A stretch of DNA of 64,000 bases, from the NCBI GenBank assembly GCA_023439305.1, contig JAEXOO010000040.1, positions 137,686 through 201,685 on the forward strand, read 5' to 3'. The notes below the pieces were generated by a model. The model ran no database searches and was not told the DNA's origin. It saw nothing but the letters and a program-made list of their open reading frames with translations. The DNA is from Pseudomonadota bacterium (lineage in GTDB: Bacteria > Pseudomonadota > Gammaproteobacteria > Burkholderiales > Burkholderiaceae_B). Shown here piece after piece: positions 42,337 to 50,162 of this stretch. How positions within the stretch are numbered: position 1 is the first letter of the stretch; every line of letters begins with the position of its first letter. The translations under genes were made by a program, and so were the position numbers.

Positions 42337-43461
42337 TTACTTGCCGTAGACGGACTTGTTACCGTCGGCGTGCCAGGTGAAGACGTCGAACTTGAACTCG
42401 TTCAGGTCGCCCTGCTTGTTCCAGTTCACTGCGCCGATCGGTGTCTTGATCGTATTGGCATGCAGGTACTCAGCAACCTTGACGGGATCGTCCACGCCGG
42501 CGCCCTGGATGCCTTCGGCAATGACTTGCGTGGCGGCGTAGGCTGTCAGCTGGAAGGCGCCGCTGGCGTCGCGCTTTTTGTCCTTGAACGCCTTGACGAC
42601 AGCCTGGTTGTCCGGATCCTGCGTGAAGTCGGCAGGCAGCGTCAGCAGCATGCCTTCCACGGCCTTGCCGGCAATGGCGTTGATGTCGGGGTTGCCCACG
42701 CCTTCAGGGCCCATGAATTTGGCGGTGACGCCTTGTTCAGCGGCTTGACGCAGCAGCAGACCCATTTCGGGATGGTAGCCGCCGAAATAAACAAAATCGA
42801 CACCCGAGGACTTCAGCTTGGTGATGACGGCGGAGTAATCGCTGTCACCGGCGTTGATGCCCTCGAAAATGGAAACCGTTGTGCCGGCTTTCTGCAGCTC
42901 GGAGCGCACCGACGATGCAATGCCTTGACCGTAGGATTGCTTGTCGTGCAGCACGGCGACGTTCTTGGGTTTGATCTGTTCCAGGATGAACTTGGCGGCT
43001 GCCGGACCTTGCTGGTCGTCACGCCCGATCGTGCGCAGGATCATCTCGTAGTTCTTGCCGTCGGTGACCGCAGGAGCGGTGGCCGAGGGGGTGACCATCA
43101 GCACGCCTTCGTTGTTGTAGATGTCGGTAGCGGCAATGGTGGCGCCGGAGCACACGTGGCCCACGACGTAGTGAATTTTGTCGTTGATGATGCGGTTGGC
43201 CACGACCGGGCCTTGCTTGGGTTCGCAAGCGTCATCCACCGTGACGGCTTCGAGCTGTTTGCCCAGCACGCCGCCGGCGGCATTGATCTGCTCGATGGCG
43301 GTATCCACGCCTTGCTTGACCATTTCGCCGTATTGCGTGACCGCGCCCGTGAAGGGGCCAGCGATAGCGATGCGAATGGTATCGGCATGGGCGACGCCGG
43401 ACAAGAGCAGACCCGTTGCCAGGCTCATGGCCGCTGCAACAGGAGTGAAACGAATTTTCAT
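42337..43461 (-). CDS. Branched-chain amino acid ABC transporter binding protein, LivK type (orphan)
   Basis: 374 residues with a signal peptide (MKIRFTPVAAAMSLATGLLLSGVAHA). The mature sequence DTIRIAIAGPFTGAVTQYGEM closely follows the livJ product of this window, including DDACEPKQGPVVANRII and TIGRDDQQGPAAAKF. No permease or ATPase genes accompany it, so it probably feeds the LivHMGF complex at 31.7-35.4 kb with a second specificity. GGAGG lies ahead of the ATG at 43461; the longer frame is rejected. Confidence 0.92.
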   Translation of the reverse strand: MKIRFTPVAAAMSLATGLLLSGVAHADTIRIAIAGPFTGAVTQYGEMVKQGVDTAIEQINAAGGVLGKQLEAVTVDDACEPKQGPVVANRIINDKIHYVVGHVCSGATIAATDIYNNEGVLMVTPSATAPAVTDGKNYEMILRTIGRDDQQGPAAAKFILEQIKPKNVAVLHDKQSYGQGIASSVRSELQKAGTTVSIFEGINAGDSDYSAVITKLKSSGVDFVYFGGYHPEMGLLLRQAAEQGVTAKFMGPEGVGNPDINAIAGKAVEGMLLTLPADFTQDPDNQAVVKAFKDKKRDASGAFQLTAYAATQVIAEGIQGAGVDDPVKVAEYLHANTIKTPIGAVNWNKQGDLNEFKFDVFTWHADGNKSVYGK

Positions 43462-43587
43462 AGAAAACACCTCCGTGATTGTGCAAGAGAGCATACACCG
43501 AGAAGCGCAGTACATGCCCTCCTGCATCCAGCAAATCAGGGTTTTCTATAGGGTGTTTGGCACACCCCGCCTACCCTCGAGGCCGGA

Positions 43588-44304
43588 TTACTGCAGCAGG
43601 CTGCGCAGCATCCAGGCGTTTTTCTCGTGCACATCAAGGCGTTGAGTCAGCAGATCGGCGGTGGGCTGATCGTCGGCCTTGTCGGCGCGATCGAAGGCGG
43701 CGCGCGCCGTACGGGCCAGGGCTTCATTGCCCTTGACCAGCAGCTCGATCATGGTGGTGGCGTCGGGCACGGACTTGGGCTGGGAGATCGACGACAGTTT
43801 TTCGAACTCGGCGTAGGTGCCCGGCGCATAGTGGCCCAGGGCGCGAATACGCTCGGCGATGTCATCCAGCGCCTGCCACAGTTCCGTGTACTGCGTCATG
43901 AACAGTTCATGCAGGGTCTTGAACATGGGGCCGGTGACGTTCCAGTGGAAATTGTGCGTCATCAAGTAGACCGTATACGAGTCGGCCAGCACTTTGGACA
44001 GCTCCTGGGCGACGGCGGCGCGATCATTGGTCGAGATGCCGATGTCGATGTTCAGGACGCTGCTGCCGGCAGCGGGCTTGGCCAGCTTAGCGGCGGCTTT
44101 CGCAGGAGCCTTTGCGGGCGCCTTGACGGCCTTCACGGCTTTCTTGGCAGGGGCTTTCTTGGCGGGCGCCTTGGCCGGGGCCTTGGGGGCGACGGCGGCT
44201 TTGGTATCAGCGGCAGCGGCGGCTACGCTGGTCTCGGCGGGCTTGGCCTCGGCTGCCTTGGTAGCCTTGACGGATTTACTCACTGTTTTCACGGCTTTTG
44301 CCAT
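43588..44304 (-). CDS. dps: Dps family ferritin-like protein with histone-H1-like N-terminal tail
   Basis: 238 residues. Residues 1-80 are an Ala/Lys/Pro tail (KAPAKAPAKKAPAKK type), like eukaryotic H1 tails, AlgP and bacterial H1-like proteins. Residues 85-238 are a Dps domain, with H120 in HNFHWNVTGPMF, H132 in LHELF, and D147 and E151 in DDIAERIRALG at the ferroxidase positions. The position equal to Asp67 of E. coli Dps is Met136 here. Dps binds DNA and oxidises iron with peroxide. The added tail should strengthen DNA binding. AGGAG precedes the ATG at 44304. It lies 65 bases downstream of oxyR on the same strand; an upstream frame extension to 44442 would overlap oxyR and is rejected. 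Confidence 0.92.
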   Translation of the reverse strand: MAKAVKTVSKSVKATKAAEAKPAETSVAAAAADTKAAVAPKAPAKAPAKKAPAKKAVKAVKAPAKAPAKAAAKLAKPAAGSSVLNIDIGISTNDRAAVAQELSKVLADSYTVYLMTHNFHWNVTGPMFKTLHELFMTQYTELWQALDDIAERIRALGHYAPGTYAEFEKLSSISQPKSVPDATTMIELLVKGNEALARTARAAFDRADKADDQPTADLLTQRLDVHEKNAWMLRSLLQ

Positions 44305-44369
44305 AATGGACTCCTGTTGAACAGAGGGCTGAAAATACCTGGGGCAGAATAACACGCACGTGTGCTGCT

Positions 44370-45335
44370 TCAGGCTAATTCGGGGTAAGGAAAACTGCCG
44401 CTGTACTCGACATTCAGATAATTGACGCCGGCCAGCCCGCATTCCATGATGCCACGGGTCAGCGCGTCGATGGCCGAGGTGCGGGGAAAACTCTTACGCC
44501 AGATCAGGGCGATGCGCCGATCGGGTACGGGCTTTCTGAACGGAATATACGCCAGTAGATCATTGGCCTGGCCAGGCGACGACAAGGAACTGGCCGGCAG
44601 CACCGTCACGCCGATTCCCGTGGCCACCATGTGGCGGATCGTCTCCAGGGACGATCCCTCGAATGTGCGCTGTATGCCTTCGCTGGAGGCCGAGAAGCGT
44701 GATAGTTCGGGGCATACGCCCAGGACCTGATCCCGGAAGCAGTGCCCGGCGCCCAGCAGCAGCATGGTTTGCTCCTTCAGCTCCTCGGGGTCGACATCCT
44801 TGCGCTTGCTCCAGGGGTGATCATGCGGCACCGCCACGACAAAGGGTTCGTCATACAGCTCGCGTATCATCAGGCCTGTTTCGGGCAGCGGCAAGGCCAC
44901 GATGGCGCAATCGATCTCGCCCTGGCGCAGCAGTTCCAGCAGGCGCACGGTGAAATTCTCCTGCAGCAGCAAAGGCATCTGCGGCGTCAGCTCGATCTGC
45001 TTGGGCACCAGGCGCGGCAGCAGATACGGGGCGACTGTGTAGATGATGCCCACGCGCAAAGGTCCGGCCAGCGGGTCATGCCCCTGGCGCGCAATTTCGC
45101 GCAGATTGGCACCTTCTTCCAGTACTTTCTGGGCTTGGGTCACAATGCGCAGCCCGATGGGCGTGATGCCGACTTCGGTGCCGCCTCGCTCGAAAATGAC
45201 CACGCCCAGCTCGTCTTCCAGTTTCTTGATCGCCACCGACAGGGTCGGCTGGCTGACGAAGCAGGCTTCCGCAGCCCGCCCGAAGTGGCGCTCGCGCGCC
45301 ACGGCGACGATGTACTTCAGCTCGGTCAGTGTCAT
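44370..45335 (-). CDS. oxyR: Hydrogen-peroxide sensor, LysR family regulator OxyR
   Basis: 321 residues. The N-terminal LysR helix-turn-helix (HFGRAAEACFVSQPTLSVAIKKLE) is followed by the effector domain. Redox cysteines Cys199 and Cys208 lie in GAGHCFRDQVLGVCPEL, exactly the spacing of E. coli OxyR (199/208). Peroxide forms a disulfide that switches it to activator of peroxide defence genes. It lies between recG and dps on the same strand. An oxyR-recG linkage is also seen in other Burkholderiales. Confidence 0.96.
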   Translation of the reverse strand: MTLTELKYIVAVARERHFGRAAEACFVSQPTLSVAIKKLEDELGVVIFERGGTEVGITPIGLRIVTQAQKVLEEGANLREIARQGHDPLAGPLRVGIIYTVAPYLLPRLVPKQIELTPQMPLLLQENFTVRLLELLRQGEIDCAIVALPLPETGLMIRELYDEPFVVAVPHDHPWSKRKDVDPEELKEQTMLLLGAGHCFRDQVLGVCPELSRFSASSEGIQRTFEGSSLETIRHMVATGIGVTVLPASSLSSPGQANDLLAYIPFRKPVPDRRIALIWRKSFPRTSAIDALTRGIMECGLAGVNYLNVEYSGSFPYPELA

Positions 45336-45372
45336 GACAATTCCTTGTGCAAAACAGCGTTAAGACAATGCG

Positions 45373-47454
45373 TCAACTGCGCAGCAATTCTTCACGTCCT
45401 TTCATCCAGCGTTGCAGATGCGCCCGGGCATGATCGGGGTAGCGGCTGCGAAACTCCACGACCAGCTCCTGGGCCTGTTCGATCAGTTCTTCGTCTGATT
45501 CCAGGCTGGCAAAACGCAGCACTGCCTGTCCGGATTGGCGCAGGCCCATGAACTCACCGGGCCCTCGCTGCGCCAGATCGCGACGCGCGATTTCGAAACC
45601 GTCGTTGGTTTCGTACATGGCGCGCAAGCGCTGGCGTGCAACCGCAGACAAGGGGTTCTGGTACAGCAGCACGCAAACCGATTGGATCTGCCCGCGCCCC
45701 ACCCGACCGCGCAGCTGGTGGAGCTGCGCCAGGCCGAAGCGTTCGGCGTGTTCAATGACCATCAGCGATGCATTGGGCACGTCGACGCCTACTTCGATCA
45801 CGGTGGTCGCGACCAACACGTCCAGTTCGCCGCTTCGAAACGCGTCCATGACCAGGGCTTTGTCCGCGGCCGGCAGGCGGCCGTGGATCAAGCCCACTCT
45901 CAAGGGAGCCAGCGCCAAGGCCAGCGCGGCGTGCGTGTCCACGGCGGTCTGCAATTGCAGGGCCTCGCTTTCCTCGACCAGGGGGCAGACCCAGTATGCC
46001 TGGCGGCCCTGGGCCACTTCGGCCCGCACGCGGGCCATGATTTCTTCCCGGCGTCCATCCGACGCAAGCTTGGTGATGACCGGGCTCCGGCCCGGCGGCA
46101 ACTCGTCGATGGCCGAGACATCCAGATCCGCAAAGAAGGCCATTGCCAAGGTGCGCGGTATGGGCGTGGCGCTCATGTTGAGCTGATGGGGGATATAGGG
46201 CCGGCCCAGCGCATCGACCGTGTCGCCCTTGCGGTTCAGTTCCAGGCGCTGGCCTACGCCGAAACGGTGCTGCTCATCCAGGATGACCAGACCCAGGCGC
46301 TGAAAGCTGACTTGCTCTTGAATCAGGGCTTGCGTGCCGATGACCAGCTTGGCCTGCCCGGCGGCAATGGATTCATAGGCCAGGCGCTTGGCTTTCGCGC
46401 TCAGGCTCCCGGTCAGCCAGGCCAGCTCTATCCCCAGGGGCTCCAGCCAGTCGCGCATCTTCAGGTAATGCTGTTCGGCCAGGATCTCAGTGGGCGCCAT
46501 CAAGGCCACCTGGAAGCCGCTCGCGATGGCCTGGACGGCGGCCATGGCCGCCACAATGGTCTTGCCGCTGCCAACATCGCCCTGAAGCAAGCGATGCATG
46601 GGATAGGAGCGCATCATGTCCTGGGCAATTTCGTCCACACAGCGTTGCTGCGCATCGGTCAGCGAGAAAGGCAGCGACGCGGACAAGGCGCGGGCCAGGT
46701 CGGAGTTTAGCTCTGTCAGGGGCGCAGCACGTTGCGCCTGGCGGGCTGCGCGGGCCTCGGCCAGGGAGAGCTGCTGCGCCAGCAACTCGTCGAATTTGAT
46801 CCGGTTCCAGGCCGGATGCCCGCTTTCAAACAAATCGTCGTAGCTGAGATCGGGCGGCGGGTAATGCAGCAGCCGGATGGCTTGGGCGAACGGCATCAGC
46901 GTATAGCGCTCACGTACCGCTTCAGGCAGCGTGTCACGCAGATCCGCATGATCCAGCGCATGTGCAATGGCTTTGCGCAACTGGGGCTGGGTCAGTCCGT
47001 CGGTGGTGGGATAGACAGGGGTCAAGGCTCGAGCCAGCGGCGCACCGGCGGCCGAAACCTTGGGGTGCACCATTTCCAGACCATGAAAACCCTGGCGCAC
47101 TTCGCCTCGCACCCGTAGAGGCTTGCCGGCTTGCAGTTGCTTGAGCTGGCTGGGGTAAAAATGCAGCCAGCGCAAGGCCAGTTGGCCGCTGGCATCGGCC
47201 AGGCGCGCATGCAGCTGAGCGCGCGGACGCGATTGCACGTCCGTGCTGATGATCTCGCCCTCGACCTGTGCCATCTTGCCCGGATAAAGACACTCTATGG
47301 GCTCTACCCGCGTTTCGTCTTCGTAACGCAGGGGCAGGTGCACGACGAAATCGGCCGGTTCGCGCAGCCCCAGCTTGTCGAATTTCTGATCCAGAGAAAC
47401 GGCCTTGCGGGCTGCCGGCCGCTTGGCCTTTGGGGCAGGCCCGTGCGCGATCAT
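45373..47454 (-). CDS. recG: ATP-dependent DNA helicase RecG
   Basis: 693 residues, the family length. The N-terminal wedge/OB domain (PLRYEDETRV...GEIISTDVQSRPRAQL) precedes helicase motifs I (LLQGDVGSGKTIVAA), II (ILDEQHRFGV), III (MSATPIPRTL) and VI (QLRGRVGRG). It remodels stalled replication forks and branched DNA. It starts 13 bases after the ridA stop and stops 37 bases before oxyR, so these genes may share a transcript. Confidence 0.97.
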   Translation of the reverse strand: MIAHGPAPKAKRPAARKAVSLDQKFDKLGLREPADFVVHLPLRYEDETRVEPIECLYPGKMAQVEGEIISTDVQSRPRAQLHARLADASGQLALRWLHFYPSQLKQLQAGKPLRVRGEVRQGFHGLEMVHPKVSAAGAPLARALTPVYPTTDGLTQPQLRKAIAHALDHADLRDTLPEAVRERYTLMPFAQAIRLLHYPPPDLSYDDLFESGHPAWNRIKFDELLAQQLSLAEARAARQAQRAAPLTELNSDLARALSASLPFSLTDAQQRCVDEIAQDMMRSYPMHRLLQGDVGSGKTIVAAMAAVQAIASGFQVALMAPTEILAEQHYLKMRDWLEPLGIELAWLTGSLSAKAKRLAYESIAAGQAKLVIGTQALIQEQVSFQRLGLVILDEQHRFGVGQRLELNRKGDTVDALGRPYIPHQLNMSATPIPRTLAMAFFADLDVSAIDELPPGRSPVITKLASDGRREEIMARVRAEVAQGRQAYWVCPLVEESEALQLQTAVDTHAALALALAPLRVGLIHGRLPAADKALVMDAFRSGELDVLVATTVIEVGVDVPNASLMVIEHAERFGLAQLHQLRGRVGRGQIQSVCVLLYQNPLSAVARQRLRAMYETNDGFEIARRDLAQRGPGEFMGLRQSGQAVLRFASLESDEELIEQAQELVVEFRSRYPDHARAHLQRWMKGREELLRS

Positions 47455-47467
47455 GGCAGTGGCGTCA

Positions 47468-47854
47468 TCAGAAGTTGAGGATGGCCTCGACCTCGAACTG
47501 CGCGCCCTTGGGCAGACTGGCTACGCCGATGGTAGAGCGCGCAGGGAAAGGCTGGGGGATGATTTCAGCCATGATGGCATTGGCGCTGGCGAATTTGCTC
47601 AGGTCTGTCAGGAACAGGCTGAGTTTGACGATATCGTTCAGCGTCCCACCCGCTTCCTTGACGACGGCTTCCAGATTGGCGAAGGCCTGGCGAACCTGGC
47701 CTTCGAAGTTTTCGGAAACCAGTTCGCCAGTCGCCGGCTCCAGGCCGATCTGACCGGACAGGTAGACTGTCTTGCTGCCGGACGCGATGATGGCCTGAGA
47801 ATAAGGACCTACGGCGGCAGGGGCGGCATCGGTAAATACGACTTGCTTGGTCAT
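47468..47854 (-). CDS. ridA: RidA family enamine/imine deaminase
   Basis: 128 residues. Motifs AAPAAVGPYSQAI, VYLSGQIGLEPATGEL, NLEAVVKEAGGTL and PARSTIGVASLPKGAQFEVEAI are typical, and Arg in PARST is the catalytic anchor. It hydrolyses reactive 2-aminoacrylate and related intermediates formed by PLP enzymes. AGAGGTTC precedes the ATG. It is immediately upstream of recG. Confidence 0.96.
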   Translation of the reverse strand: MTKQVVFTDAAPAAVGPYSQAIIASGSKTVYLSGQIGLEPATGELVSENFEGQVRQAFANLEAVVKEAGGTLNDIVKLSLFLTDLSKFASANAIMAEIIPQPFPARSTIGVASLPKGAQFEVEAILNF

Positions 47855-47929
47855 GATCTGAACCTCTGATGAGTGGTTTACTATCAGAGTTTAAGCGTCT
47901 ATAGCTAAAATTAACAGACGCCGTCGCAA

Positions 47930-48706
47930 TTATTTTTCGACAAAAGCGCGTTCAATGACGTAGTCGCCGGGCTGCCCTACACCGGGCGACACCGTGAAGC
48001 CCCGGCTGTCCAGCATGGCGCTGATATCGGCCAGCATGGCGGGGCTGCCGCACAGCATGGCGCGATCCTGGGCGGGATCCAGGGCGTCAATGCCCAAATC
48101 CTGGCACAGCTTGCCCGAGTCGATCAATTGGGTAATGCGACCTGTATTGCGGAAAGGCTCGCGCGTGACCGTGGGGTAATACAGCAGCTTTTCCTGCACG
48201 ATTTCGCCGAAGTATTCGTTGTTGGGCAGTTCGTTCTGGATGAAGTCCGAATAGGCCAGTTCGCTGACATAGCGCACGCCGTGCACCAGCACGACTTTTT
48301 CGAAGCGCTCGTAGGTGTCGGGGTCTTTGATGATGCTCATGAAGGGAGCCAGCCCGGTGCCGGTCCCGAACAGGAACAGATTGCGTCCCTGGCGCAGGTC
48401 GTCGATGACCAGCGTGCCTACCGGCTTGCGGCTGACCAGAATGCTGTCGCCTTCTTTCAGGTGCTGCAGGCGAGAGGTCAGCGGGCCGTTCTGGACCTTG
48501 ATGCTGAGGAATTCCAGGTTTTCCTCGTAGTTGGCGCTGGCGATGCTGTAAGCGCGCATCAGGGGTTTGCCCTCCACTTCCAGCCCGATCATGACGAAAT
48601 GGCCATTGTGAAAGCGCAGCGCGGCGTCTCGCGTAGTGGTAAAGGAAAACAGGGTGTCGTTCCAGTGATGGACGCTTAGCACTCGTTCAGTATTGAAGGC
48701 TGCCAT
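47930..48706 (-). CDS. fpr: Ferredoxin/flavodoxin--NADP+ reductase
   Basis: 258 residues. FAD motif RAYSIAS, NADP-binding GTGTGLAPFMS and the C-terminal VIERAFVEK are diagnostic of bacterial subclass I reductases. It passes electrons between NADPH and ferredoxin or flavodoxin, often in oxidative stress or iron release. It is divergent from a ferric iron transport operon; a link through iron is plausible but not shown. The 315-base space to the iron operon (48707-49021) carries a Fur-like box and no gene. Confidence 0.95.
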   Translation of the reverse strand: MAAFNTERVLSVHHWNDTLFSFTTTRDAALRFHNGHFVMIGLEVEGKPLMRAYSIASANYEENLEFLSIKVQNGPLTSRLQHLKEGDSILVSRKPVGTLVIDDLRQGRNLFLFGTGTGLAPFMSIIKDPDTYERFEKVVLVHGVRYVSELAYSDFIQNELPNNEYFGEIVQEKLLYYPTVTREPFRNTGRITQLIDSGKLCQDLGIDALDPAQDRAMLCGSPAMLADISAMLDSRGFTVSPGVGQPGDYVIERAFVEK

Positions 48707-48962
48707 GGTTTTGTCGGTGAAGGATGACGGGGAATCCCGATTGATTGTGCAAAAACCCTGTCATTGTACCGGGTTCGCGCGCTAAATCCATGATCCATCA
48801 CTGTATGACCTTGATCGCAATCAGGATTTACCATCATTTCTTGCAAATGGCTCCATTCAGCTTGTTTTCAGTCCCTGCCGCCTTTATGCTAGTCGCCCGG
48901 CGCCCTTGTTCTACGGGAACGCCCTCTTGTGAGCACGCTCAGAAGCTGGTACCTTTGCGTTT

Positions 48963-48980
48963 GATAATCATTACTATTTG
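48963..48980 (+). promoter_or_regulatory. Fur-like box upstream of the iron ABC operon
   Basis: GATAAT-CATTAC-TATTTG fits three tandem NATWAT-type Fur hexamers and begins 59 bases ahead of the ATG at 49022. It overlaps a possible -10 (GATAAT). Iron repression by Fur is inferred and agrees with the gene content. Confidence 0.65.
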
Positions 48981-49021
48981 TGCCAACCTTACCGATTAAA
49001 CCGGATTCCGGAGTTCACCCC

Positions 49022-50068
49022 ATGATGCGTTTCAAGCCATCCGCCCGTTCCCTGATCCACGCTCTGGTCCTGTCGGGACTCAGCGGACTGTCCATGGCGG
49101 CAGTTGCCGCAGACGAAGTCAACCTGTACACGACTCGCGAACCCGGCTTGATCACTCCTCTGCTGGAAACCTTCACCAAGGACACGGGCGTCAAGGTCAA
49201 CACCGTGTTCGTCAAGGACGGCCTGATCGAGCGCGTCAAGACCGAAGGCGATAAATCCCCTGCCGATGTGCTCATGACGGTGGATATTGGCAACCTGCTG
49301 GATCTGGTGGAAGCGGGCGTGACGCAGCCGGCGGAATCGGCCGCCCTGACCAGCGCCATTCCCGCCAACCTGCGCGGCGCGGACAATCAATGGTTCTCGC
49401 TGTCGTTGCGCGATCGCGTGGCCTATGTCGCCAAGGACGTGGACGTCAACAGCATCACCTACGAGGATTTCGCCGATCCCAAATGGAAAGGCAAGGTCTG
49501 CATCCGCTCCGGCCAGCACCCCTACAATACGGCCCTGGTCGCGGCCATGATCGCCCATGACGGGGCTGAAGCCACTGAAAAATGGCTGCGCGGCGTCAAG
49601 GACAATCTGGGCCGCAAGGCCGCCGGCGGCGATCGCGACGTGGCGCGCGACATTTTGGGTGGCATCTGCGATGTGGGCATTGCCAATGCCTACTATGTGG
49701 GCCGCATGAAGAATGCCGAGGAAGGCTCCGATTCCCGTAAATGGGGCGATGCGATCAAAGTTGTGCGTCCGACGTTCGCCAACGAGAAAAGCCGCGGCAC
49801 GCACGTGAATATCTCCGGCGCCGCGGTGGCCAAGCACGCTCCCAACAAGGACAATGCCGTCAAGTTGCTGGAATACCTGGTGTCGGACAAGGCCCAGAGC
49901 CTGTACGCCAAGGCCAACTACGAGTATCCGGTTCGCGCCGGTGTGGAACTGGATCCTGTGGTGGCCAGTTTCGGCGAACTGAAGGTGGATCCGCTGCCGC
50001 TGACGGAGATCGCCAAGCATCGCAAGCAGGCCAGCGAGTTGGTTGATAAAGTTGGCTTCGACAACTGA
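49022..50068 (+). CDS. fbpA: Ferric iron ABC transporter, periplasmic binding protein
   Basis: 348 residues. The signal peptide is MMRFKPSARSLIHALVLSGLSGLSMAAVAA. The mature start DEVNLYTTREPGLITPLLETF and the adjacent tyrosines in NAYYVGRM (iron ligands) are typical of FbpA/FutA-type proteins. It binds Fe(III) in the periplasm. GGAG lies 8 bases before the ATG at 49022; a second ATG at 49025 is possible. A Fur-like box precedes it. It is followed by the permease and ATPase genes. Confidence 0.93.
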   Translation: MMRFKPSARSLIHALVLSGLSGLSMAAVAADEVNLYTTREPGLITPLLETFTKDTGVKVNTVFVKDGLIERVKTEGDKSPADVLMTVDIGNLLDLVEAGVTQPAESAALTSAIPANLRGADNQWFSLSLRDRVAYVAKDVDVNSITYEDFADPKWKGKVCIRSGQHPYNTALVAAMIAHDGAEATEKWLRGVKDNLGRKAAGGDRDVARDILGGICDVGIANAYYVGRMKNAEEGSDSRKWGDAIKVVRPTFANEKSRGTHVNISGAAVAKHAPNKDNAVKLLEYLVSDKAQSLYAKANYEYPVRAGVELDPVVASFGELKVDPLPLTEIAKHRKQASELVDKVGFDN

Positions 50069-50162
50069 TTCCTCCCGATCTTTTCCTGCCACCGCCCACC
50101 CCGAATCCTCGGGGCGGCGGTCGCCGCGCATTCAAGCGCCTGAAACTGTTCAGCTTCGCATC

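Noticed and set aside
43551..43567. GGGTGT-TTGGC-ACACCC hairpin after dps
   Set aside because: The stem is only 6 bp with no T-tract on the minus strand; too weak to call a terminator.
44352..44363. ACACG-CA-CGTGT dyad before dps
   Set aside because: It overlaps the neighbourhood of the oxyR stop and does not match the OxyR ATAG/CTAT pattern; may be chance.
48745..48999. 84-residue frame between fpr and fbpA
   Set aside because: It covers the Fur-like box and has no ribosome-binding site; treated as regulatory DNA.
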